Shown here: piece by piece, positions 27,451-38,057 of the stretch
Position numbering within the stretch: the first letter of the stretch is position 1
Layout of the letters: the number at the start of each line of letters is the position of its first letter
Assembly: GCF_003480255.1 (NCBI RefSeq)
Contig: NZ_QUIN01000006.1
Coordinates: 17,977 to 81,976, forward strand
DNA length: 64,000 nt
Direction of reading: 5' to 3'
Origin: Erysipelatoclostridium sp. AM42-17
Lineage (GTDB): Bacteria > Bacillota_I > Bacilli_A > Erysipelotrichales > Coprobacillaceae
The notes under the pieces: generated by a model
Databases searched by the model: none
What the model saw: the letters and a program-made list of their open reading frames with translations, nothing else
Told to the model about the DNA's origin: nothing
Program-made: the position numbers and the translations under genes

Positions 27451-27579
27451 TTAAACTCATGTTTTTATTGAATAATATATTTTGTTGATTTAATTTCGAT
27501 ACAAAAATGATTATAGAAAGAAACAAGTTGCAATGTGTTAAAATTAAATCATAGAAAATATATGAAAGAAGATATAAAT

Positions 27580-28047
27580 ATGAAAGATCAAATCACTTAT
27601 AAATTATTAAATAATGATCATCTAGATTTATTGGTTCAACTGAGAATAAAAGATCTAAATATGTATTCCAATAAGAAGATAAGTCAAGAAACAATAGAAA
27701 ATATTAAAAACTTTTATAGTCATAAAATTGAAAATGGTGAATGTCATACGCTGGTAGGTTATCATTTAAATAAAATTATGGCTACGGCAACAATTTATTA
27801 TTATCACATTCTACCAAGCAATGAAAATATGATGGGAAAAGTTGGTCAAATTACCAATGTATGGGTAGAAAAATCATATCGACATCAAGGAATAGGTCGA
27901 TATATGATTCATTATTTAATAAGTCATTATCAAAGAGATGTTGGCATGATATGTTTGAACAGTTCAAATGAAGGCATGGAAATGTATGTAAAACTGGGGT
28001 TTAATAAAAAAGATAATTATTTGGTTTATTATCCAAACAATGTATAA
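27580..28047 (+). CDS. GNAT family N-acetyltransferase
   Basis: About 155 residues. The acetyl-CoA loop reads VWVEKSYRHQGIGRYMIHYLI and the C-terminus has MEMYVKLGFNKKDNY, typical of GNAT. Start choice is uncertain: ATG 27580 has a weak GAAAGAAG upstream, and ATG 27562 is an alternative six codons longer. It faces away from the toxin-antitoxin-like locus. Substrate unknown. Confidence 0.8.
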   Translation: MKDQITYKLLNNDHLDLLVQLRIKDLNMYSNKKISQETIENIKNFYSHKIENGECHTLVGYHLNKIMATATIYYYHILPSNENMMGKVGQITNVWVEKSYRHQGIGRYMIHYLISHYQRDVGMICLNSSNEGMEMYVKLGFNKKDNYLVYYPNNV

Positions 28048-28186
28048 TTTCCTTATTTTTATGACTAATATTGGTAATAATGAATAAAAAAGAGGAATTA
28101 TATTTTATATACTGACTTAGTCATTACATTTGACCATTCTTTTTAGATGATGGTTATGGTAAAATGGAGACGCTAGGAGTGGTCGT

Positions 28187-29368
28187 ATGAAATGTTCAAA
28201 TTGTCAATGTGAATTAAAAGAGGATATGGTCTTTTGTCCAAATTGTGGTCAAAAGATTCAAAAATACAAATCTTGTATACACTGTGGGGTTGCTATCGCA
28301 AAAGATGCAACGATATGCCCATTGTGTAAAACAAAACAAGAGGTGGTTTCTAAGCAAGTTGATCCTTATGCTGGGTATTGGAAAAAGCCTAAAGTTTGGA
28401 TTGTTTCACTATTATGTATTTTTCTTGCTTTAGGATTAGTGACTTATATGCAAAGTCATCCCTTACGTGTGTCTAATCAAACAGGAATAACTTTAAAAGG
28501 AAATTATTCAAGAGAAAGTTATTATTGTAATAATCAATATGGTGGACATGTTGCTAAAGATAAAAATTATTTATATTATGTCATGAATCAATCATTATAT
28601 CGCTTAGATCATCATTTAGAAAATAAAGAATTAGTTTTAGATGATTGTGAGGGGTATTTAACGTTAGTTGATCAAGAATTATATTATTGTGATCAAGATT
28701 ATAATTATTATTGTTATAATTTAAAAACAAAAGAGAAGAAATTGATTCAAGAAAAGATTTATTATCCGGTTATTTATCAAGATAAATTGTACTATCAAAA
28801 AGATCAAGATAACGAAAGTATTTATTGTTATGACTTAAAGAGTGAAGAAGATCATAAATTAAATAATGAAGTATCTTATGATTTAATGATTGATGAAAAG
28901 AATCAAAAATTATATTATTTATCACCAGTTGATAAAAAGAATACTTTAAAAGTGATGGATTTAGACGGACAAAATAGTCAAACTATTTATGATCAAGAAG
29001 AATGTGAAACTCTCACAATGAATCAAAACCAATTATTTGTTGCTACAGGTGACGGTATTATTCAAATATCAAAGAAAGATCATCAAGTTAAACAGTTAGT
29101 AAAGACAGGTTCACTGGTTCAAATTTATCAAGATGATTTATTGTTTGTTAATAATCAAGGAATTCAAAGATTATCGTTAGATAGTCATAAACAAACTACA
29201 TTTTATAAAGGCATGGTGACATCATTGGAAGTTATTGGACAAGATATCATCATTGATAGTTATCAAGACAATAAAACTATGACTTTATTAGTGGATGAAA
29301 AAGGAACAATTAAAGAATTAAAACAATCTCAAGCGGTGAATAAATTTGATGATGCAAGAGATTTTTAA
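28187..29368 (+). CDS. Zinc-ribbon membrane protein with beta-propeller-like extracellular domain
   Basis: A 393-residue protein. Two zinc-ribbon Cys pairs each (CSNCQCELKEDMVFCPNCG, then CIHCGVAIAKDATICPLC) precede a single transmembrane segment (about residues 69-84, WIVSLLCIFLALGLVTYM). The rest is a repetitive, Tyr- and Asp-rich domain (LYYCDQDYNYYCYNL, LYYQKDQDNESIYCYDL, LYYLSPVDKK) with about 40-residue periodicity, as in DUF5050-type propellers. The cytoplasmic ribbon and outer propeller suggest a sensor or scaffold. No known partner; it lies just upstream of murF. Confidence 0.7.
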   Translation: MKCSNCQCELKEDMVFCPNCGQKIQKYKSCIHCGVAIAKDATICPLCKTKQEVVSKQVDPYAGYWKKPKVWIVSLLCIFLALGLVTYMQSHPLRVSNQTGITLKGNYSRESYYCNNQYGGHVAKDKNYLYYVMNQSLYRLDHHLENKELVLDDCEGYLTLVDQELYYCDQDYNYYCYNLKTKEKKLIQEKIYYPVIYQDKLYYQKDQDNESIYCYDLKSEEDHKLNNEVSYDLMIDEKNQKLYYLSPVDKKNTLKVMDLDGQNSQTIYDQEECETLTMNQNQLFVATGDGIIQISKKDHQVKQLVKTGSLVQIYQDDLLFVNNQGIQRLSLDSHKQTTFYKGMVTSLEVIGQDIIIDSYQDNKTMTLLVDEKGTIKELKQSQAVNKFDDARDF

Positions 29369-29380
29369 AGGAGAATCAAG

Positions 29381-30727
29381 ATGTATGTATATGAAATAGT
29401 AGAAGCAACAAAAGGAACATTAGTGTCGGGAAATATAAACCAGGATATTACTTTCTTTAGCCAAGATAGTCGTCAAATGGCACAAGGTGGCATGTATATT
29501 CCCTTAAAAGGAGAACGCTTTGATGGTCATGATTTTATTGAAAGTGCCTTTGATACTGGGGCTGATGCGATTATTAGTCATAAAGATGTAAGTTATCCAG
29601 ACAAAATTGTAATTCGTGTTCAAGATACGATGCAGGCTTTAAAGGATATGGCTATATATTTAAGAGAACATCGACCAGTTAAAGTTGTTGGGGTGACTGG
29701 AAGTGTTGGAAAAACAAGTACAAGAGATATGATTTACAGTGTGATTAAACAAAAATATCACACTTTAAAAACAGAAGGAAATTATAATAATGAAATAGGT
29801 TTACCGCTTACTATTCTTCGTTATGTAAATGAAGAAGTGATGGTTTTAGAAATGGGAATGAATCATTTAAAAGAAATGTCTCGTTTATCTTATATTGCTA
29901 GACCTGATATTGCTTGTATTACGAATGTTGGTACAGCTCATATTGGAGAACTTGGAAGTAGAGAAAATATTTTAAAAGCAAAATTAGAGATTGTTGATGG
30001 AATGAAAGAGGGGAGTTCTTTAGTTATTAATGATGATAATGATATGTTGCATACAGTATCATTAGAAAATATGAATGTGATTCGCTGTGGACATCAAGAT
30101 GAAGATCAATATTGTCTAAAAAATGTTGTTTTAAATGAAAATGATAGTGATTTTGATGTGATGATTGACGGTCAATTAGAACATTTTCATTTAAATGTTC
30201 AAGGTGAACATAATGTCAGTAATGCGTTGATTGCCATAGCGATAGGAAGAGCTTTAGATATTGATGTAGCAGCGATACAAAAAGGACTTGCAGATTTTGT
30301 GTTAACTAAAAATCGTATGGATGTGATTAATATTGATCATGGGGTGACTTTAATTGATGGGACTTATAACGCTAATGTTGACTCCATGATTTCTAGCCTT
30401 GCCGTGTTATCACGTTATCAAAGAAGAAAAATTGCAGTTCTTGCAGATATGTTAGAATTAGGTGATTATAGTGAATCTTTACATCGTCAAGTTGGTAAGA
30501 GTGTTGTTGATCATCATATTGATGTTCTAGCTTGTGTAGGGAAAGAAGCCCATTATATTGGAGAAGAAGCATTAAAACAAGGTATGAAGGAAGTTTATTG
30601 TTTTGATGATAATGAAGCATTACTTGCTTTTTTAAAGGAAGAACTAGAAGAAAAAGATATTGTTTTATTAAAAGGAAGTCATGGTATGCATTTAAAAGAA
30701 ATTGTTGATGCCTTGATGAAGGGATAA
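29381..30727 (+). CDS. murF: UDP-N-acetylmuramoyl-tripeptide--D-alanyl-D-alanine ligase
   Basis: A 448-residue Mur ligase that adds D-Ala-D-Ala to the UDP-MurNAc tripeptide in the cytoplasm. The N-terminal substrate domain (SQDSRQMAQGGMYIPLKGERFDGHDF), ATP loop GVTGSVGKTSTRDM near residue 107, and conserved ALIAIAIGRAL/YNANVDSM motifs are present. AAAGGAG precedes ATG 29381. Only two genes separate it from ddl, making a short D-Ala-D-Ala synthesis and use cluster. Confidence 0.95.
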   Translation: MYVYEIVEATKGTLVSGNINQDITFFSQDSRQMAQGGMYIPLKGERFDGHDFIESAFDTGADAIISHKDVSYPDKIVIRVQDTMQALKDMAIYLREHRPVKVVGVTGSVGKTSTRDMIYSVIKQKYHTLKTEGNYNNEIGLPLTILRYVNEEVMVLEMGMNHLKEMSRLSYIARPDIACITNVGTAHIGELGSRENILKAKLEIVDGMKEGSSLVINDDNDMLHTVSLENMNVIRCGHQDEDQYCLKNVVLNENDSDFDVMIDGQLEHFHLNVQGEHNVSNALIAIAIGRALDIDVAAIQKGLADFVLTKNRMDVINIDHGVTLIDGTYNANVDSMISSLAVLSRYQRRKIAVLADMLELGDYSESLHRQVGKSVVDHHIDVLACVGKEAHYIGEEALKQGMKEVYCFDDNEALLAFLKEELEEKDIVLLKGSHGMHLKEIVDALMKG

Positions 30728-30729
30728 TC

Positions 30730-31356
30730 ATGAAAAAGAAAAAACTGCGTTTAAAAAAACAACCCTTCTTTATTCTTATTATTTGTTTGTTAGGTTTATT
30801 TGCTTTTTCTTTTTATCAGTTAATTGAAGAACATTTAAAAGTAGAAAATGATTTAGTTTCTTCTGAAGTATCAGCGTATCATGATACACTGACAAAATAT
30901 GCTAAACAAAATCAAATTGAAGAGTATGTAACTTTATTAGAAGCCATGATGATGCAAGAATCAGGGGGTAATGGTCTTGATCCTATGCAATCTAGTGAGT
31001 GTGAATTTAACCAACAGTATGAAAAGAAGCCTAATGCGATTACAGAACCAGAGTATTCAATTCAAGTGGGAGTTAAATATTTTGCTAAATGTTTAAAGAA
31101 GGCCAAAGTAACATCGCTAGATGATAAAAATAAAATTTATTTAGCTTTACAAGGATATAATTATGGGGTTGGATATATATACTATGTTAATCTTCATGGT
31201 GGTAAGTATACATATCAAAATGCAATAGATTTTTCTAATAAGTGTAAACAAGAAAAAAATGTGAGTGTATATGGAGATAGTAAGTATGTTTATCATGTTT
31301 TACGTTACTATCAAGATACGTCATTTGTAGATGATTGGTTGGAATTATATCATTAA
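30730..31356 (+). CDS. Membrane-anchored lysozyme-like (SLT/lysozyme fold) protein
   Basis: A 208-residue protein. A basic N-terminus and one transmembrane segment (about 13-31) tether a domain containing YVTLLEAMMMQESGG (catalytic Glu near residue 77), QVGVKYFAKCL and ALQGYNYGVGYI, matching the lysozyme-like/CwlT N-terminal family of cell-wall hydrolases. It starts just after murF (two bases) and should act outside the membrane on peptidoglycan. Physiological role (division, conjugation, autolysis) is not shown. Confidence 0.85.
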   Translation: MKKKKLRLKKQPFFILIICLLGLFAFSFYQLIEEHLKVENDLVSSEVSAYHDTLTKYAKQNQIEEYVTLLEAMMMQESGGNGLDPMQSSECEFNQQYEKKPNAITEPEYSIQVGVKYFAKCLKKAKVTSLDDKNKIYLALQGYNYGVGYIYYVNLHGGKYTYQNAIDFSNKCKQEKNVSVYGDSKYVYHVLRYYQDTSFVDDWLELYH

Positions 31357-31413
31357 TGATTGAATGTTGATGGTTTAAGAGTATAATTCAAGTGAAATGA
31401 AAAGGAGAATAAG

Positions 31414-32454
31414 ATGAAACAAAAATTAATTGTTATTTGTGGGGGACAATCAAGTGAACATATTGTTTCACGTATGTCTTGTACTTCAGTATTAAATAAT
31501 TTAAATAAAGATAAATATGATGTGACTTTAGTGGGAATTGATAAAGATGGAACTTGGTATCAATTACCTTTAGATATTCCTGATTTAAGTCAAGATAGTT
31601 GGTTGGATCGTGCAACAAAGATTGATCAAGTATTTGATTTATTAAAACAACAAGATGTTGCTTTTCCTGTTTTACATGGAGCTTATGGTGAAGATGGAAC
31701 AATTCAAGGTTTATTTGAATTAGCAAATCTTCCTTATGTAGGATGTCGTGTTTTAGCTTCAGCTGTATCAATGGATAAGATTTATACTAAAAAGATTTTA
31801 GAAACTGTAGGGATTCCTCAAGTTAAATCTTTATATATTAAAAAGAGATATGATGGTGATTTAGTGGTTGTTGATCATCAATTTAATGAAATTAAAGATG
31901 TTGAAACAACAATTAAAGAAGAACTTGGTTTTCCATGCTTTATTAAAGCAAGCCGCTCAGGTTCGAGTGTAGGATGCTATCGTGTAGATAAACAAGCCGA
32001 TTTAATGAGCAAATTATTAGACGCTGCAAAATATGATCGTCATATTGTTGTTGAAGAATGTGTAGATTGTATTGAACTTGAAACAGCAGTATTAGGTAAC
32101 GATGATCCAATTGTTTCTCGTGTTGGACAAATTATGCCTCATGGAGAATTCTATACTTTTGAATCAAAATATGAAGATGCTGAAAGTAAGACATGTATTC
32201 CAGCTTTAGTAGATCAAAATATCCAGGAAAAAATTAGAGACTATGCTTTGAAAGTATTTAAAGCTGTAGATGGACATGGTTTATCAAGGGTAGATTTCTT
32301 TTTAGATAAGAAAACAAATCAAATTTATTTAAATGAAATTAATACTTTACCTGGATTTACTAAGATTTCTATGTATCCTCAATTAATGAATGATTTTGGT
32401 ATTAGTTATAGTGAATTATTAGATCGTGTTATTCTTTTAGCGTTTGATAGATAA
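31414..32454 (+). CDS. ddl: D-alanine--D-alanine ligase
   Basis: A 346-residue ATP-grasp enzyme joining two D-Ala molecules for peptidoglycan stem peptides. The signatures CGGQSSEHIVSRMS, PVLHGAYGEDGTIQGLFE, FIKASRSGSSVG and RVDFFLDKKTNQIYLNEINTLPG are all intact. The active-site Tyr/Phe choice that separates D-Ala from D-Lac ligases cannot be judged safely here. AAAGGAG precedes ATG 31414. Confidence 0.95.
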   Translation: MKQKLIVICGGQSSEHIVSRMSCTSVLNNLNKDKYDVTLVGIDKDGTWYQLPLDIPDLSQDSWLDRATKIDQVFDLLKQQDVAFPVLHGAYGEDGTIQGLFELANLPYVGCRVLASAVSMDKIYTKKILETVGIPQVKSLYIKKRYDGDLVVVDHQFNEIKDVETTIKEELGFPCFIKASRSGSSVGCYRVDKQADLMSKLLDAAKYDRHIVVEECVDCIELETAVLGNDDPIVSRVGQIMPHGEFYTFESKYEDAESKTCIPALVDQNIQEKIRDYALKVFKAVDGHGLSRVDFFLDKKTNQIYLNEINTLPGFTKISMYPQLMNDFGISYSELLDRVILLAFDR

Positions 32455-32541
32455 TTTTATGGTAATCCTAAATATTAATAAATGAATTTGGATGCTACTA
32501 AAGATTGTGCAAAAATTAACACAATTTCTTAGTTAAAAGGG

Positions 32542-32570
32542 TTGACTTTATCAAGAAAAAAGACTAACAT
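32542..32570 (+). promoter_or_regulatory. Promoter of the branched-chain operon
   Basis: -35 TTGACT (32542-32547), 17-bp spacer, -10 TAACAT (32565-32570). The same -35 and -10 pair, also 17 bp apart, occurs before rpoB. Confidence 0.65.
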
Positions 32571-32575
32571 AATAG

Positions 32576-32876
32576 TCAATCAATAAAACAAATACTTCGA
32601 TAGGAACTAGTAAATAATACGTTGAAGCAAAGAGAGGTTCTGGCTGGTGGAAAGAATCGTTTGATGATTATTGAACTCATCCTTGAGTGGAGCGCTGAAC
32701 TTAAAGTAGGTGGCTACGGCATGCGACCGTTAACACGCAAGAGTATGGACTACATATGTAGCGTACTCAATGAGGTTAATAAAGTGATTTATTAATAAAA
32801 TGAGGTGGAACCACGAAGTCATGATGCTCTCGTCCTCAAAATAGCAAGGCTATTTTGAACACGAGAGTTTTTTTTA
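32576..32876 (+). promoter_or_regulatory. T-box riboswitch, leucine-type specifier, upstream of leuA
   Basis: This fills most of the 445-bp gap between ddl and leuA. Stem I: AGTA motif near 32609-32612, AGAGA (32630-32634) and GGTTCT/AGAATC distal stem, helix AATAAT/ATTATT, then specifier CTC at 32676-32678 followed by A and the basal helix. Stem III GAGTA/TACTC (near 32741-32768). T-box TGAGGTGGAACCACG (32801-32815). Terminator CTCTCGT (32827-32833) / ACGAGAG (32861-32867) plus T run. Uncharged leucine tRNA should switch on the operon. The base after TGG is A, which would pair with U rather than the A discriminator expected of tRNA-Leu. Confidence 0.88.
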
Positions 32877-32899
32877 TAAAAATAGGAGGAAGAAAGAAA

Positions 32900-34576
32900 A
32901 TGATGAATTATCAAAAGTATAAGAGATTTGAACCAATCAAATTTGATGAACGTACATGGCCTAACAAAACAATTGATAAAGCGCCTACATGGGTATCAGT
33001 TGATTTACGTGACGGGAATCAAGCACTTATTACACCAATGAAAATTGAAGAAAAAGTGGAAATGTTTCAACTCTTAGTTGATATGGGATTTAAAGAAATA
33101 GAAGTTGGTTTTCCTTCTTCTAGTCAAATAGAATATGATTTTTTAAGAATTTTAATTGATGAACATTTAATTCCTGATGATGTAACAGTTCAAGTGTTAA
33201 CTCAAGCAAGAGAACATTTAATTAGAAAAACATTTGAAGCATTAAAAGGATTAGATAAAGCAATCGTCCATGTTTATAATTCAACATCAACTTTACAAAG
33301 AGATGTTGTTTTCCATAAAGGAAAAGAAGAAATTAAACAAATCGCTATTGAAGGTGTTCGTTTAGTTAAAGAATTATCTAAAGAATTTGATGGAAAAGTC
33401 ATTCTAGAATATTCTCCAGAAAGCTTTACGGGAACTGAATTAGATTATGCATTAGAAGTATGTGAAGCTGTGATGGATGAATGGGGTGCAACTCCTGAAA
33501 ATAAAGTGATTATTAACTTACCATCAACAGTAGAAATGTCAACACCTAATGTGTATGCAGATCAAATTGAATGGATGGCAACACATTTTACAAATCGTGA
33601 TCGTGTTATTTTATCATTACATACACACAATGATAGAGGTTGTGGTGTGGCAGCAAGTGAACTTGGAATAATGGCTGGAGCTGATCGTGTTGAAGGAACA
33701 TTATTTGGTAATGGTGAAAGAACTGGAAATGTCGATATCGCTAATATTGCATTAAATATGTTTACTCAAGGGGTTGATCCAGAACTTGATTTATCCAATA
33801 TGAATCATATTAAAACTGTTTATGAAAAATGTACGAAGATGGAAGTGCCACCTCGTCATCCTTATGTAGGTCAATTAGTCTTTACAGCTTTCTCTGGAAG
33901 TCATCAAGATGCGATTAATAAAGGAATGCATGCAATGCAAGAAAGACATCAAACAACTTGGGAAGTTCCTTATTTACCAATTGATCCTAGTGATTTAGGA
34001 CGTCAATATGAACCAATCGTTCGTATTAATTCTCAATCTGGTAAAGGTGGCGTTGCTTTCGTTATGGAAAGTATGTATGGTTACCATTTACCAAAAGGAT
34101 TACAAGTTGATTTTGCTAAAGTCATTCAAGATATTTCTGAAGAAGAAGGTGAAGTATCACCAGAAAGAGTTTATGATACTTTTATTGAAGAATATGTTGA
34201 TAATGAAGAACCTTATGCTTTTATTAAACAAAAATTAATTGATATTAGTGATGAAAATGATGAATTTGAAAGACGTGCTGAAATTACATTAAAAGATCAT
34301 GGTGAAATTAAAACAGTTGTGGGTTATGGTAATGGACCAATCGATGCTGTAAAAGATGCTTTTAATGCAAATGGTTATGTTTATACACATTTATTAGATT
34401 ATAGTGAACATGCTTTAACTTCAGGATCTAGTTCTAAAGCGGCAGCATATGTTTATTTAAGAGTTAAAGGAAGTGCAATTCAAGAATACGGTGTTGGTGT
34501 TCATCCAAATATTACAACAGCAACAATTAAAGCAATTATTTCAGCAATGAACCGTATTCATGCACGTTTGAAATAA
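32900..34576 (+). CDS. leuA: 2-isopropylmalate synthase, long form
   Basis: A 558-residue enzyme of the long LeuA form (RFEPIKFDERTWPNKTIDKAPTWVSVDLRDGNQALI), more like the fungal/actinobacterial type than short Bacillus LeuA. It condenses acetyl-CoA and 2-oxoisovalerate. Catalytic HTHNDRG and NGERTGNVDIANIAL are visible; the C-terminal regulatory domain (residues about 430-558) ends in GVHPNITTATIKAI. AGGAGG sits ten bases before ATG 32900, and the next codon is also ATG. First gene after the T-box. Confidence 0.95.
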   Translation: MMNYQKYKRFEPIKFDERTWPNKTIDKAPTWVSVDLRDGNQALITPMKIEEKVEMFQLLVDMGFKEIEVGFPSSSQIEYDFLRILIDEHLIPDDVTVQVLTQAREHLIRKTFEALKGLDKAIVHVYNSTSTLQRDVVFHKGKEEIKQIAIEGVRLVKELSKEFDGKVILEYSPESFTGTELDYALEVCEAVMDEWGATPENKVIINLPSTVEMSTPNVYADQIEWMATHFTNRDRVILSLHTHNDRGCGVAASELGIMAGADRVEGTLFGNGERTGNVDIANIALNMFTQGVDPELDLSNMNHIKTVYEKCTKMEVPPRHPYVGQLVFTAFSGSHQDAINKGMHAMQERHQTTWEVPYLPIDPSDLGRQYEPIVRINSQSGKGGVAFVMESMYGYHLPKGLQVDFAKVIQDISEEEGEVSPERVYDTFIEEYVDNEEPYAFIKQKLIDISDENDEFERRAEITLKDHGEIKTVVGYGNGPIDAVKDAFNANGYVYTHLLDYSEHALTSGSSSKAAAYVYLRVKGSAIQEYGVGVHPNITTATIKAIISAMNRIHARLK

Positions 34577-34590
34577 TAAAGGAGGCTATC

Positions 34591-35085
34591 ATGAATCGTT
34601 TAGTATTATCTTTATTAGTAGAAAATAACCCAGGTGTATTAAGCCGTGTTGCTGGTTTATTTAGCCGTAGAGGTTATGGAATTGACAGTTTATCGGTTGG
34701 TAAAACAAATCAACCTGGAATATCAAGAATGACAGTTGTCGCTGTAGGTGACGAACAAATTCTAAGTCAGATTCAAAAACAACTAGGTAAACTGGTTGAA
34801 GTGCTTGAAATCTTTCCACTTGATCCTGCTGATTCCGTATATCGTGAATTAGTCATGATTAAAGTAGAAGCTGATGAAGCACAAAGAGCTTCAATTGTAT
34901 CAATCGTTGATATTTTTAGAGCTCGTATTATTGATGTCGCACCGACATCATTAATCATTGAAGTAACTGGAGATGCATCAAAGATTGAAGGATTACTTGC
35001 AATGTTAGATGGATTCAATGTAACTGAGATCGTACGTACTGGATTATCCGGTATGAAACGTGGTCTTAGTCATGTTGATAAATAA
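34591..35085 (+). CDS. ilvN: Acetolactate synthase small subunit
   Basis: A 164-residue regulatory subunit with ACT domain (LSLLVENNPGVLSRVAGLFSRRGYGIDSLSVG) that confers valine sensitivity on IlvB. The C-terminal ACT-like half (IVDIFRARIIDVAPTSLIIEVTGDASKIEGLLAML) is intact. AAGGAGG precedes ATG. It is separated from its catalytic partner ilvB by six genes in the same operon. Confidence 0.93.
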   Translation: MNRLVLSLLVENNPGVLSRVAGLFSRRGYGIDSLSVGKTNQPGISRMTVVAVGDEQILSQIQKQLGKLVEVLEIFPLDPADSVYRELVMIKVEADEAQRASIVSIVDIFRARIIDVAPTSLIIEVTGDASKIEGLLAMLDGFNVTEIVRTGLSGMKRGLSHVDK

Positions 35086-35126
35086 TTGGTTTGGAAGTGA
35101 GCCTTGGAAACTAAAAGTCGCCTTAG

Positions 35127-36206
<1,080 letters not shown>

Positions 36207-36294
36207 TATAAACAACACACTTAGTGTGTTGTAACTAGGGAGTAGCAATACTCCCTAATTACAACCTACTAAGGTTAAAAAGGGGGATATGTAA

Positions 36295-37569
36295 ATGTCA
36301 ATGACAATGACACAAAAAATACTAGCAAAACATGCAGGATTAGATCATGTAGAAGCTGGACAATTAATTGAAGCTAAATTGGATGTTGTAATGGCTAATG
36401 ATATTACTGGGCCAATGGCACTTCCAATTTTTGATAAAATGGCTGACCATGTGTTTGATAAAGATAAGGTAGTATTAGTACCAGATCATTTCACACCTAA
36501 TAAAGATATTAAATCAGCTGAAAATTCTAAAGCTATTTTAGATTTTACTAATAAACAATGTTTAACTCATCGCATGGAACAAGGTAAATGTGGTGTTGAA
36601 CATGCAATTTTACCAGAAAAAGGAATTGTTGTAGCGGGTGAATGTATTATTGGTGCTGATTCTCATACTTGTACTTATGGTGCTTTAGGTGCTTTTTCTA
36701 CAGGTGTAGGAACAACTGATATTGCTACTGGAATGGCTACTGGTGAATTATGGTTTAAAGTGCCTAGTGCAATTCAATTTGTTTTAACTGGTAAACCACA
36801 AAAGTATGTAAGTGGTAAAGATATTATTTTACATATTATTGATAAGATTGGTGTTGATGGTGCTTTATATAAATCAATGGAATTTGTTGGTGAAGGTATT
36901 CAATATTTAACAATGGATGGTCGTTTTACTATTTGTAATATGGCGATTGAAGCAGGGGCTAAAAATGGTATTTTCCCTGTTGATGAACAAACTAAAGCTT
37001 ATATTGAAAAACATTCAACAAAACCTTATGAAGTATTTGAAGCAGATGAAGATGCTCAATATGAAGAAGTTGTTGAAATTGATTTAAGTCAAGTAAGACC
37101 TACAGTAGCATTTCCTCATTTACCAGGTAATGGTCATACTATTGATGAAATTGAAGCTATGGATAAAATTTATATTGATCAAGTTGTCATTGGATCATGC
37201 ACAAACGGTCGTTTATCTGACTTAGAAAAAGCAGCTGCTATTTTAAAAGGTAAAAAAGTAGCAGATAATGTTCGTGTTATGGTTGTGCCAGCAACTCAAA
37301 AAATATTCTTACAATGTATCCAAAAAGGATTAGCAGAAATCTTTGTTGAAGCTGGGTGTGCTTTTAATACTCCAAGTTGTGGACCATGTATGGGTGGTCA
37401 TATGGGAGTTATGGCTAAAGGAGAAAAATGTGTTTCAACGACAAATCGTAACTTTGTTGGACGTATGGGAGATACAGAAGCTCTTATTTATTTAGCTTCT
37501 CCAGAAGTTGCTGCAGCGAGTGCGATCGCTGGATATATCGCAAATCCTGAAAAAGTAGGTGAAATGTAA
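36295..37569 (+). CDS. leuC: 3-isopropylmalate dehydratase large subunit
   Basis: A 424-residue aconitase-fold subunit with 4Fe-4S cysteines in [13 protein letters not shown] and in [15 protein letters not shown], and [21 protein letters not shown] for substrate binding. It isomerises 2- to 3-isopropylmalate with LeuD. The preceding 88-bp gap carries two hairpins (see finding). AAGGGGG precedes ATG 36295. LeuD starts on its last base. Confidence 0.95.
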   Translation: MSMTMTQKILAKHAGLDHVEAGQLIEAKLDVVMANDITGPMALPIFDKMADHVFDKDKVVLVPDHFTPNKDIKSAENSKAILDFTNKQCLTHRMEQGKCGVEHAILPEKGIVVAGECIIGADSHTCTYGALGAFSTGVGTTDIATGMATGELWFKVPSAIQFVLTGKPQKYVSGKDIILHIIDKIGVDGALYKSMEFVGEGIQYLTMDGRFTICNMAIEAGAKNGIFPVDEQTKAYIEKHSTKPYEVFEADEDAQYEEVVEIDLSQVRPTVAFPHLPGNGHTIDEIEAMDKIYIDQVVIGSCTNGRLSDLEKAAAILKGKKVADNVRVMVVPATQKIFLQCIQKGLAEIFVEAGCAFNTPSCGPCMGGHMGVMAKGEKCVSTTNRNFVGRMGDTEALIYLASPEVAAASAIAGYIANPEKVGEM

Positions 37570-38057
37570 TGAAAATATATAAATATGGTGACAACGTCGA
37601 TACAGACGTTATTATTCCTGCACGTTATTTAAATTCGTTTGACGCTCAAGAACTAGCCACTCATGCAATGGTAGATATTGATCCTGATTTTGCGAAAACT
37701 GTAGAAAAAGGGGATATTATTGTTGCTGGTAAAAACTTTGGTTGTGGTTCTTCTCGTGAACATGCTCCTTTATGTTTAAAAACAGCAGGTGTTAAATGTG
37801 TTATTGCTGAAAACTTTGCTCGTATTTTTTATCGTAATTCAATTAATATTGGTTTTCCAATTATGGAATGTAAAGAAGCTGCGCAAAAAATTGAAGCAGG
37901 GGATGAAGTTACAGTTGATTTTACAACTGGTGTGATTACTAATAAAACAAAAAATGAAACTTATCAAAGTCAACCTTTCCCAGAATTCTTACAAAAAATG
38001 ATTGAAGTTGAAGGTTTGGTTAACTATGTAAATTCAAAAAAAACAGGGGTAGAATAA
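37569..38057 (+). CDS. leuD: 3-isopropylmalate dehydratase small subunit
   Basis: A 162-residue swivelling-domain subunit with the signatures [15 protein letters not shown] and [15 protein letters not shown], which close the LeuC active site. Start and stop codons overlap with leuC and leuB (TAATG), so LeuC, LeuD and LeuB are translationally coupled. Confidence 0.95.
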   Translation: MKIYKYGDNVDTDVIIPARYLNSFDAQELATHAMVDIDPDFAKTVEKGDIIVAGKNFGCGSSREHAPLCLKTAGVKCVIAENFARIFYRNSINIGFPIMECKEAAQKIEAGDEVTVDFTTGVITNKTKNETYQSQPFPEFLQKMIEVEGLVNYVNSKKTGVE

